64,000 nt of DNA from positions 682,001 to 746,000 of the forward strand of contig MBPM02000003.1 in assembly GCA_001695595.3 (NCBI GenBank), given 5' to 3'. This document shows, piece after piece, positions 48,217 to 58,763 of this stretch (positions within the stretch are counted from its first letter, which is position 1; the number at the start of each line of letters is the position of its first letter). Under the pieces are notes generated by a model, which made no database searches, had not been told where the DNA came from, and saw only the letters and a list, made by a program, of their open reading frames with translations. The stretch comes from Plasmopara viticola. Taxonomy: Eukaryota; Oomycota; Peronosporomycetes; Peronosporales; Peronosporaceae. The position numbers and the translations under genes are program-made.

Positions 48217-50437
48217 ACACGTCGATCCCCTTCCGACTTCTTAGCGCAACTGAGTTCTTGCTTGCAATTTAGTGCCTCGTGCTCTCGGGTCAATCTTTGG
48301 TAATTACTCCGAAGAGAATACGCTATGAACTCGTGTGACCGAGTCACACAACATCTTGCACAGTCAAGGCGTGCAGGAAGAAATACGATCTTCCGGTGGA
48401 CGGCCGTTCAATGACACTGGATCATTCATCTTTACCAGATTCAATGGAAATGAGGTATTAGTATCCCAGCGACTAAATGTTTTCCTTCTTATGAATATGC
48501 GCGACGTGTGCTTCGCAAGCCATATAGCAACCATAAAAAACACTTCTTGCTAGTCCTCTTCGTAGTTCAAAGGCATAAATTGTTTGGCCAAATAGTGCTG
48601 TAATTCTTGAAAATAGAGAGCGGCTATGGTTGCGGCGCTAAGTTTCAATGTGAATGGTCCGCATGCTTTTCTTAATTCTAAGCAAAAAGAAAAGGCAGTG
48701 AAAAACTTTCATCTCTTCCTGATGCAGCTGACATGAACAAACATAGAGGTTTGTCGGAGCAAAAAATAGCATACATTTCCTTCCCACCAATTCCAATCCA
48801 AGCCGATAAAATATAGTGTAAGTTGACGCTTTAAGTAATTCGTTACAAAATTGTACCATTTTCTCCTAGTTTATCAGATACAGTGTTGGGCCGTTTTATA
48901 TAAGTCGATAGCTTTAAATTCGTGTGCTAGACCATTATAGATCTATCCATCCAAACACTGAGTACTCAGACGTCAATGGTCATCGTCAGAAAGGTCTCAA
49001 TCCACTTTATGCTTTTGCAGATTCGGTTTGATTTAGTGTCTCTCCCATTTTTGCGAGACTTAACCGCAAATTGCGCCCCAGATTGACAACTATCACTAGA
49101 TAAACCCTTAGGGAATCTAAAGGCTGCCAATGATCTCATCATGGGTAACCGTTGGCGTAGCTAGTTTTACTCCGTTGGATCTAGACTCGGCGCTTGGAAG
49201 GCTGGGTGGATTCGTCTTTGCAGGTGTAGAGCGGGAACTTGCGCCATGTTATAATCATTAGACGGCGCTTCAGGTGCATATCCGGTCAGATCGTCTACTG
49301 TAGTACATATGACTTACGTAAGCACTTTTGCCTTTTAAATGCTTGATCACTTCCTACGTGTGGTGGACCTAATTTGAGCGGTTCATGTCGTTTGATCGAG
49401 CTTTTTTGTAGGCCGACGTGACGTAGCGTATGGTGTCTATGTGGGCCATAAGCACTTCCCGCCCGTACAACACAAGCTACTTGTGCATGTCAAAGACAAT
49501 CCTTTTCGTGGAGACAAAATATTTACAAATACGTAGCACACAGAGCCTAGGTGTGCAAAAAAACACCGCAATATTCCACAACTAACTCATACGCCACTTG
49601 CTTTGTCCAAAAATAATTGTCTTTGCTCTGCTCTTAACTTGTTTCTTCTCTTATTCTTGCTCATTAGATGGGCTTTGTAAATTTCCAGGCTGATTTTCCA
49701 GAAAAAACTCTTATAGCATGCGGGTGAATCTGGTTCTCTATGGATTCGCATAACGTCTGTTATGGCTGATTAAGTCATGATAAGATTTCTTATTCTCGTT
49801 AGATCGAATGATAAACCACAGCTGATCTATTCCGACTTGCGATAGTCTAAAAGCAATATCTCATATGTGCAATAAATATATATAGTATGCAATGGAGTTC
49901 TCTGAGGTAAATTAAGAAGATCAGGCCGCCCTTTTCAAAAATCGGATCAGTTACGATCAGGGCAGATCAAGTAAAATTCCACCTTATCATGCGCTGACAT
50001 TTCATTAATTACGTAAAGCTGATCATATCAGCGAAGAAGTTTCTTCTACGGGGTTGTTTTAAGCTAGTACCACGAGTGGGATTCAGCAGGAGCATCAGTA
50101 TCCAGTTTATCCATTCCTTTTGTTTTGGTTCCACTTTTTGCTCACCAGATCTTATGCAAATTCTCGTTGAGCACTTCACCACACTTGTGTGAGCAAGGTT
50201 GCGTTTTTTAAAGAAAATATGTCGAATTATTGCCAAGGTGAAAATATTTGTGTTAATAGCCTAGTACGACTTTGTCTTCGTGCAAATAATGCCTAACACA
50301 GAAGAAGCGTTCTTGCCCTGCATCAAGCGGGCGTGTTGGTCTGCTACATCCATGTCGTAGCGGGTACACAAAAATGTTTCTTTTTATTATACTGCGGGCA
50401 TTAAGGGAAATAATATTTTTGTGCTAATACCCACACT
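48217..50437. other. No gene recognised
   Basis: This is AT-rich sequence with only short open frames and no recognisable motif. Confidence 0.5.
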
Positions 50438-50884
50438 TTACTTTGAGTTAACTGAACCAAAAAGTGGTATTTTGGGTAGGTGATCGGTGGGGAATGAAAT
50501 CGGCAAAAGCGAAACGAGTATGGAACCAGCGTCCGTTGCGTTGGCTTGGATCTCAGGGATCTCCTCGTATAAGATGTGTAGAAATCGGAGCAGTCTTCGC
50601 GACCTCGAAGAGGCCATACGAACCCAATTAAAAGATATCATTTTTTCGAGAGTCACCATTAATTTATGCAACATTTGTGTATGACACGTACAATCCTGCC
50701 TACGAGTCTGCTTTCGTCGATTCTTAAGACTGCTAAACTTTGCCATGAGCTGACTGTCTGATAGCTCACCCTCACTGTACGTGGAGCGATACACAGCGAG
50801 CGCATGCTTTATAAGTGTGTCGCGCCGCGCGCCGCACGCGATCCGGGTCAATTTGAATGGCAAATCTCCGGCGCGAAGCCACAA
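50438..50884 (-). CDS. Hypothetical coding fragment
   Basis: This is an open frame of up to 148 residues with protein-like composition (KHALAVYRSTYSEGELSDSQ, then MLHKLMVTLEKMISFNWVRM). It has no domain I recognise, and no splice partner was found upstream. It may be a fragment of a host gene or of a repeat-encoded protein. Confidence 0.25.
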   Translation of the reverse strand: MWLRAGDLPFKLTRIACGARRDTLIKHALAVYRSTYSEGELSDSQLMAKFSSLKNRRKQTRRQDCTCHTQMLHKLMVTLEKMISFNWVRMASSRSRRLLRFLHILYEEIPEIQANATDAGSILVSLLPISFPTDHLPKIPLFGSVNSK

Positions 50885-52167
50885 ACCGAGCTTTTAAGCT
50901 AAGTATGCCGGGGTTTTTTAGACTTTTCATGTTGATGAGGCATGTCATCGAGCACCCAGATGTCGCACAAATATGGAGCGATAGATTCACGTCACCAAGG
51001 ATAACTCGGAAACAAAAGCAAATTGCGGCGATGTAGATCATGCGTAAGACTCATGAAATGCAGCCGCATCCAGTGGTGCACTAAATTGGCGGTTTCAAGC
51101 TTTTGCCGATTTCACGAATCGGTGACCACCCCCCGTTTTGGTACGGTGAAAAAGCAGTATAGTATTTTCTGTGAATATATTTACCACGACATGAAAAAAA
51201 TGACTCGGAAGCTGGCCATTGGGGTGCCGCCATATATAACAAGACTGACTCTGTCCCTAAAGTATTGTTGGCCATGGCGTCGCTGCGTCGCGTTCAAACA
51301 GCTGGAATGGAATAGCGTGTGATGGTGATCCCTATGGCACCTTTTCGGTGTAATTTTAGATTATTCTTTTTATAGGCAAGATTAATGAGCATGCAACATT
51401 CCACAAATAGTGCGTAGCGTTTTTTCATGTAATTCGATATAGAGCACCACCTCCATTAGTTACACTGGCGAGAAGCTATCTGATATGAAAGGCGGTTTGA
51501 GCAGTAAGAAAAACGCGCACTATGAGACTGGCGAAATTATTATATTTGATTGCAATCGCATTGTATTGGTTTTCACGCTGCCAACGACCCCTTTGAGCGT
51601 CGATTGGCTTAGTGCAAAATTAGTTGTTGTTTATTGCACCACGCGGCATTCGATGAGTTGGACCTTTTCAACGGCTTTAACTTCGAGATGTTGGATGTTG
51701 TCAGCTGATAAATTATAGCGTGTTCTCTTTTCGCAAAAGAAGCAAGGGGCGGTGATAGTAACACTGTCGACTGATGGTCAATGAAACTTAGGCGGTCCCG
51801 TTGTTCCCCTCCGCTTGCAACACTAATCCTGTCCGAACTCTTTACAATCACTTTATGGTATCAATCAATTTTGAGTGCAGCAAGTCAAAAGTTGACCATC
51901 AAACAACTAGTTACTCAAAAACTCCTCAAGTGAAGTAAAGCAAAGCTAAACCACTCTTTTGTATAGTCCAGACAAGTCGTCTTCCTTCTCGCGCTTTAGA
52001 CACACGCGTGTGGACTCACAATAACATTGGCTTTAAGAGTCTGCCAATATCAAGATTGGACAAATATGGTTTATTGAAAAATATCACTAATTACTTGCTG
52101 TAAACAAATAACAACCTCGAGCTCAATCGGTATGTAGATCATAAAATAAGACTATCTCTACCTCCGT
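50885..52167. other. No gene recognised
   Basis: This AT-rich sequence lies downstream of the TBC gene. Its open frames are short and unassigned. Confidence 0.5.
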
Positions 52168-55100
52168 TCATACCGAGTTTAAAGTTCGCGAAGTACTAAA
52201 TGCTAATGCGTGCCGCACAAGCTGGCGCTGACGAATACAATCGGGCTCTGGCATGTAATCGCGTGGAGATTTAAAAACACGCAGAATGCCCTCCATATCA
52301 CACTTCAAAAGCTCTTCCTGCAGCTCTTCCAAAATCACAAGCGAGATGCTAAACATGATTCGCCAGCCATCGATGATAAAAATATCCAAGAGCCGCGTCA
52401 CAAGAGGTGGAGCCAACGTTTCAAACGTTGAAAAGAACGTCAAAAACCATCGAGTGCAAAAGGTTGCCACGTGCACACCTTCCGACTCAAAGTGCGTGAA
52501 AAGCTCGGGCATGTGCGTTGAAAAGAGGATTTGAAACTTGGACAAATACGGTTGAAGTACAGCCATTCCCGGTTCATACAAATTGCGATCGTTCTCGGGC
52601 TCGGAGAACCCCACAAATAGCCAAAAAATGTCGGCTTCGTCATGTGCTACGTCCACGAGTAAGCGCACCAGAAAACTCATTCCTTGGCAATAACCTACTC
52701 GCGGGTTATACACAACGTACGCACGAAGCACACGACGCATTTTGGCTTCCAGATCGAGGCCGATAAGGTCCGATCGGCTCGTGTTCATCCGTTGCGACAC
52801 TACGTCCCCAGCTAAACCCACGCAATTGTCCTCTACTTTAACAATAGTGCTGACCATCTCGTCAAGGATGCACGCGACCGAGTTATCACCATCAAGAGTT
52901 GATGCACCTGAAGTGAACTGATCCATTGCTTTGGTATTTTCTGCCTCTGCGTTTCGATGGCACGTGCGCACAACATCCACGTCAATTTCTCTAAACCAGA
53001 CTGCGAGTTGAGCATCATCATCAACCACTGACTCTTCGTCTGCCAATAATCCACCATCGACCTTCGTTCCAACTTTTGTCAATAGCTCGTGGTACATACT
53101 GCAGCGTCGATCAGCGGACAAATAGTGGGACGCGATGGCACTCGATCGCCACGGTGTCGATTCATAAAATACTGAAAGCCACAGCGAGCTGCGAATCGCT
53201 GGGGAGACACCGCCAGATCGAATGCACTTCTTCCAAATTGGCGCATTGTCTACTAAGTGAGAATGAAGCCGAAAATTGACCTAAAGAGCCCTTTTGTCAA
53301 TCCCAGTTGCAATTACAAAATCAAACAAGACTTGCCAATTACCTTCGAAAGACGCGCAAGATCTTCGACGCGTAGAAATGACAGACAATTAAAGTACAAA
53401 GTATCATCCTACAAGAAGCAACTAATCAACAACCCCCTCTTTGTCACAAAAATTTGCAGGTAAAACACACCTTCTGCAATAGTCGGTACAGAATATCGTC
53501 TGTGTTGGAGGAGATAGAATGTGCTGGCAACAGCGACTTGCCAGGAGACTTGGCGACCCTCACATCAATCTCCCACAAACACTCTTCAATGGCAAGCCAC
53601 TCAATGGGCAATCTCGAGATCTGATCGAGCTCTTTAGGACACTGTGCATTACACAACCAATGTCAAAACAACGCACTAACCAGCGTCAGCGAGCAAGAGA
53701 TAAACGGTACCAATCGAGGGAGCGTAAGGGCATGCTGTCTACCAACTGAAGACGAATTCATGGTCGGTGCAGAGCTCTGACGAAGCGGTCTCGTCTCTCC
53801 AGATGAATAACTAAGCTTGCCGCGAATGGTTTTGCCAATCGATGAAAGCATGCTCACCGTCTTTCGCGACGTGCTTGGCATCAACCTTGTACTTCGTGTC
53901 GACGGCGAGGTGGAATGACAAAGCGGCTTTGATAGCTCTCCATCTCGTATCTCTTGGTCGCTATCATCATGCACCACCACTGGATACGACGCCAGGCTCA
54001 TGAATCGCGTCGGGTCTGTATACTTGGCTCTCAATTGCCTCAATGCAGCATCGTCTTCATGCTTGTACATCAGAGGTGCCACTCTCCCCGATTCAAAGTC
54101 GTCGATCGTAACTAAATAGTTAGCACTCTCGTCGTCTTCATCACTTCCTGAAATCGTTTCTACTCCGTCAGGAGCTATGGACGAACTCGATCCATCGACC
54201 TCAGTCCATCCGTCGGATGCCACACTAGACATTGTTAACCGTGGAGCCGATAATGCGAGCGAATTCCTCAGCACGGTTGAAAACTTGAGGGGTGGATTCG
54301 CTTCGGCCACAATTTCTTTTTCAAGCGGGGAGAGGCTCGACAAAACTGTTTGATTAGCATTTCGAAAAAAAATTGCAGTTTGGAGGCGCTACAATCGACA
54401 AAACTGATCAGAATAATCTAAAAAGGGGGTACACATGCCCGTTACACTGACCATCGTGCTAAACAAGTTGACCGTACGAGTTGCACTCGATTGAAAATCA
54501 TTTTCTACGAATCATATTTCACCAATAAGTTCATAAGGTTATAAAAATAGCATACAATATGACAATGATAAAAAATAAGTACCCAATTGCGGCAACAAAT
54601 TTGCCTCAATCTCCTGAAGCGCTGCTGCCACTCGATGCAAGTCGACTTCAGTCTGTTTTCGTTTCTCGTCATCTTCAAGACCCGACGACTGCAACTTGAG
54701 CAGCAACGCACGTTGCACTTTAAACTCTGCCGCCCGCTTTTCCCATTCATCAAGTTGGTACTTTAACTGGTTGTGCCGCTCTAATCTCGCTTGGAGCGGA
54801 TCAAGGACCGTGAACCGAATCGATTGTTCCAGTCGCTCGGCTTCTTGTACTTCAATTTCCTTTGTCGCTGCTTTGAAATCCTCTCCATGAGTCTCGCCAT
54901 CACTAAGACGAAAAAAATCAGATGCGCAATTCCACCTCCCAGTCAAACCTCCAATAGGTCATACCTGCAACTTTCCGCAAAAAGTTCGGCCACTGTAGCC
55001 ATTGTTGCACAGGCAACCTGCAACACAAAAAAAGTTGAATAAAAGGAGGCAAAAAAGCGTTTCGTACGCATTCTCGGACCTGCAGCTGGTCGAGCATGAG

Positions 55101-55274
55101 GGTCAAGTGCGTCTCGACCGCTCGAAGCGCTTTATCCTGGCGTGTAAACCGCCACACGGCCGCCTCCATGGGCGTCGCAGTCTCCCCAAGCTCACCGTGC
55201 TCCTCATCGGGCGTGTCCTTCCCACCCCCACGGGGCGCATAGCGACCGATTTTCCTTCGCAAGCCCTGCAGCAT
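52168..55274 (-). CDS. BAR-like coiled-coil plus TBC Rab GTPase-activating protein
   Basis: There are seven exons: 55080-55274, 54965-55017, 54583-54902, 53681-54345, 53471-53641, 53343-53408 and 52168-53280. Introns are 62, 62, 237, 39, 62 and 62 bp. The frame is continuous for about 860 residues from ATG at 55272-55274 (MLQGLRRKIGRYAPR). Residues about 1-190 resemble a BAR/SNX-BAR helical bundle (ESCSDGETHGEDFKAATKE, then TVLDPLQARLERHNQLKYQL). A Ser/Asp-rich linker follows. The C-terminal TBC domain (about 500-830) has the arginine finger in IDVDVVRT (Arg about 595) and the glutamine finger in GYCQGMSF (Gln about 689), so GAP activity is expected. An insert makes the two fingers about 94 residues apart. 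It would switch off Rab GTPases on curved membranes. The one long intron is the weakest join, so two separate genes remain possible. Confidence 0.78.
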
Positions 55275-55496
55275 TTCACTGGCGGTCTGATTCCCCTTTG
55301 TCGACTTTGCGTGATGCCCCTGCAAGTGGCTCGTGATTGTAGGAAATTCTAGTCCATCTCTCACGCGGCCTTTCCTTTCCCGATCCGCGGTTTTCTTTTA
55401 CCTGGTTGTCCCATCGAAAGCCCGTTCTTGTGTAACGGCTGGTTTTTACCAAGAATAGATGAAAACACTTTTTTCCCTTTTGTACTTTTGTACGGT

Positions 55497-56709
55497 ATGA
55501 GGTTCTGGCGACGAAAGAGCAAGGCAAATACAAAAGATGCAACCGAGGACGTCGCGAAAGTTGACGCAGTCCTTCCGCCATCGCTCCTGGCGATCCTTCA
55601 GTCAGTACAGGAAGTGCCGTGGAAACCACCAGTGACACTTGTGCTCTTAGGTCCGTTTGCGCCTTGGGTCTGATTATTTTACGCTGGTCGATTCATTTTG
55701 GGCGGGGTAGGGGTCATGTATTTGCTTCACTTGCAAGTAAAACGAACGCCATTGCTGCATCTTTTTGCATTGTAAGTTGATGGCGAAGACTACTTGACTA
55801 GTGAGCTGATTGCAAGGTGCTATCAAAGATGTCCTAGCAAAGTGGTGGCCAATAACGAGATTGGAGCAATAGGCATTGCCCCCTTTATCCATTTCGAGGA
55901 GTTGCATCTTTACCAAAGCATGTGGGAGCCAAAGGAACAACAATAAGCAAAGCCAGGGCTCACATTCCCGCATCTTTGTATGATTTCTTTTTCTTGTAGG
56001 TTATCTTTGTTTTGGAAAGGGTACAAACTCGAGGCACGATTGGGTAGTCTAGGCTTTTGTATCCTTTTGATTTACTTGATCGCATTATCTCAAGCTCTTA
56101 TCGTAGTTGGAGCCCATCTTTTAGCTCCGGTATCTAAATATATCGCGGATATTGGGTGGCACGCCTGACGGGGTTTGCTGTAGGGGGCAAAACATGAATG
56201 TTTAACTGGGTTCTCAGGAGTTTTAACGGCAATGAAGGTCAGTTATACAGAAATTTCAATATCACCATATTTTTCACTGACAATGGCGTCTACTAGGTGG
56301 TGTTAAATGTCAACTCGCCAGCTTTTACCAATCTTAACAACTTAAGATTGCCGACCAAGCATGCAGCGTGGCTGGAACTGTTTCTGACGTACTATCTGGT
56401 TCCCAAGTTACCCTTGCTGGCTCAAGGCGCAGGGTTTATTGCAGGTATGCATTAAACCTTTTTCGTGAGAAAATGTACTGGACACAGACAATCATGTGAC
56501 GATTTTGATTTGCAGGATATCTTTACGCCGTAACTCCGAACGGAGATGCGCTTGTCAAGTTTGCATCGTCTCACGTTTTTCAATTTTTCGCTCGAATTGG
56601 GCTGGTCAAAAGACCTTATAAATGGTGGCAGGTCTGGCCCAAATTTGTCGCCTCGATTCGGCAACGAAAAGTGCGTCGCGCTGCACGCAAATCGGTACAT
56701 TTACAATAA
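55497..56709 (+). CDS. Rhomboid pseudoprotease, paralogue of the gene at 40380
   Basis: There are seven exons: 55497-55650, 55711-55771, 55829-55921, 56000-56129, 56184-56237, 56297-56444 and 56516-56709. The product is about 277 residues. All six intron positions and phases match the first rhomboid; exons 3, 5 and 6 have identical lengths (93, 54, 148 nt). The TM2 motif reads HLYQSM, so the oxyanion Asn is Ser (about 102). GFSG keeps the Ser (about 157), but the TM6 position of the catalytic His is Gln (about 207, LLAQGAGFIAG). The membrane topology is otherwise preserved. The tail lacks the ubiquitin- and p97-binding-like motifs and is instead basic (RQRKVRRAARKS). Proteolysis is therefore unlikely; inactive rhomboids elsewhere (iRhoms, derlins) bind and route membrane clients. 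Its end lies 31 bp from the convergent phosphatase gene. Confidence 0.88.
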
Positions 56710-56740
56710 AAGCAAAAAAAAAACTTTTTTGCGCAATTCC

Positions 56741-57805
56741 TTAAACAAGTTGCTGAAAGCTCTCTGGCTGAATTTTATATTGAGGAACGTCGCCTCCACC
56801 TTGGCTGTGCGCTTCCAGCAGAAACGTAACCACGCCACAATTACTTATCTTGGCTGACGCGGCTTCGTGGGTTACGTCGGGCGGAAGAAACTCACGACAA
56901 AAGGCGCGGAACCAGAGCGAGTGGCCATAGACAATCACGACGTCTGGCTGGTGCTGAAAGACCCAGTGAGCAAAAGCTACGAGACGGTCCCGGCCACTTC
57001 CCAAAATCGTTTTGTTCCCGTGGCTTTCTGCCACATTAATTAGCTCATCGTGACGCTTTTCACCATGCACACCTTGCACCAGCACCTCGTGTGGCAAAAT
57101 CGCATGCGGCTGGCTGATGGCCAACGTATCAAAGTTGCGACCAATCTCTTGCAAACACGACAAAACGTGAATCGTTTCACCCGGTGCGGCGAGGCGCGAT
57201 GCCGACACGATGCGTGCCGTGTCAATCGTTCGGCGTAAGTTGGACGTGACGACGACACTGCCAGGCACTGGCCAGCAAAGGTAGCGCAGAAGCGCAAGTT
57301 TCTCCGTCTGATGCAGAGATAAGTCGGTTGCACGTTGGCATGCTGGCGTCTCGACCAGTGCATGCTCCTTCACGTCCACTGAGCAGAGGGGCTTTTCGCA
57401 CACGTGGTCGTGCAGACTCTGTGCCTGAAAGCGGCCACATTGGCTCAGCGGGGAGTCTAAAAAGACGGAATCCCCCGTGGGTAGCAGGAACCACTCGCGC
57501 ACGACTGCACGGACGAGACGCAAGAGTGCTTTGAAGCTAAATCCGCGGTTAAAGACGACGTTCCACTCTGACTCGGCATGTCGTACGAACACGATGCGCT
57601 TACGTTTACTTACAAGAGCGCGCTGTGGCGCCACGAGTGGCGTAGAAGAAGCGGTGGGTTCCTCACTTGTGGAAATGGGCGGCGTTTGGAGCCAGCTTTT
57701 GTCGCTGGAGAAGAAGAGGTGCAAGAGCGCCACACTAAAGAGCTGTAGCTTCCAGGTCACATGCTCGGCGGCGTCCAGCAGAGTAGGCCACACGCCGCGA
57801 TCCAT
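56741..57805 (-). CDS. Histidine phosphatase (phosphoglycerate mutase-like) superfamily protein
   Basis: This is a single exon of 354 residues from ATG at 57803-57805 (MDRGVWPTLL). The catalytic RH motif is VRHAESEWN with the phosphoacceptor His near 76; RHA replaces the commoner RHG. A conserved Arg lies in SNLRRTIDTAR, and the second active-site His is near 295 in VIVYGHSLWFRAF. A hydrophobic segment near residues 20-33 (LQLFSVALLHLFF) could anchor it to a membrane. The substrate cannot be predicted; members act on sugar phosphates, small metabolites or phosphoproteins. The gene converges on the second rhomboid. Confidence 0.88.
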   Translation of the reverse strand: MDRGVWPTLLDAAEHVTWKLQLFSVALLHLFFSSDKSWLQTPPISTSEEPTASSTPLVAPQRALVSKRKRIVFVRHAESEWNVVFNRGFSFKALLRLVRAVVREWFLLPTGDSVFLDSPLSQCGRFQAQSLHDHVCEKPLCSVDVKEHALVETPACQRATDLSLHQTEKLALLRYLCWPVPGSVVVTSNLRRTIDTARIVSASRLAAPGETIHVLSCLQEIGRNFDTLAISQPHAILPHEVLVQGVHGEKRHDELINVAESHGNKTILGSGRDRLVAFAHWVFQHQPDVVIVYGHSLWFRAFCREFLPPDVTHEAASAKISNCGVVTFLLEAHSQGGGDVPQYKIQPESFQQLV

Positions 57806-58519
57806 TGATACTGTACTAGCACATCATAGGTGAAGTACCGGAAGGTGAGAAAAATAAATTACCGGTATTTCTTTAAAGAACTTTAGCGCACGTATCTACT
57901 ACACCTGGGCTTTAAAAGTGTAAGGAAATTTGTTAACTACACCTGGGCTTGGAACGATGATATATTTTAGAATGAGAACGGAAATAGTAAAGTTGATCTT
58001 GATACTTAACGACGTAAGCCGAAAGAGCAAGTCAAGCGTCTTTGAGTCTTTCACAAGAACCGTGCTGAATGGGAATGGCCTTTTGAGCTGCAAGTGCGGC
58101 TGGTAAACATAGTGAGGAGGCGCAAGTGCATGCCAGGAACGGAAATGTAGATAATAGAGGATAGCGTGAGGACGCGGCGTGTCAAGGGTTGAGCGACAGT
58201 GTGTGCAAAATGACGCAGCGAACAACAGGATAATAGACAAATTGGCGTGAGCGTACCAAAGTGAGTTGGTGTTCAACAAACACCACTAATGGAGAATTAA
58301 AGTGCAGCCAATCCATCATCTGACTAAAATTTGTAGAACGAGTGGAGAAGGAAGCGCCAAAATTGTTCGACCATTTGGTAGCCTCATAGTGGATGATGAG
58401 AAATTTCAGGTGCTGTGCACCTAAGAAAACACTACACAAAGACTGTTTGCCCCGGTATTTGTTATAAAGACCAATAGGGAAGCTATTTATCAAATTGCAC
58501 AAGGCGTAGATGATGATCT
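57806..58519. other. Unresolved possible coding fragment upstream of the phosphatase
   Basis: Two overlapping minus-strand frames (58502-58182 and 58279-57899) contain hydrophobic stretches such as NLSIILLFAASFC and INFTISVLILKYIIV. They could be a broken small membrane-protein gene. No family was recognised and no clean splice joins them. Confidence 0.25.
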
Positions 58520-58763
58520 TTGTTGTAGTTGCACCTAGTACGTCACTGCATGCGTTTGAATTAAATAAATTACGAACATGATCACAGTTAATGCTGTCAG
58601 GAAACTAGTAAGCTTATGACGTCAAAGGATGACGGCAATATGATAATGCCAGAAAATGACGCAACCAAGAAGCTTATTAAAGGTCTGAATTGAGGAAACA
58701 TACTAGTGACCTTAATGTGTTCAATTTAAATTAACCCTTCTGCTTCACACGTCGGCTTAACAA
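58520..58763 (+). repeat. Probable 5' LTR of copia element
   Basis: It starts TGTTGTAGTTGCACCTAGTA and shares CACTGCATGCGT and other blocks with 62627-62884. The two are clearly diverged, so boundaries are approximate. Confidence 0.45.
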
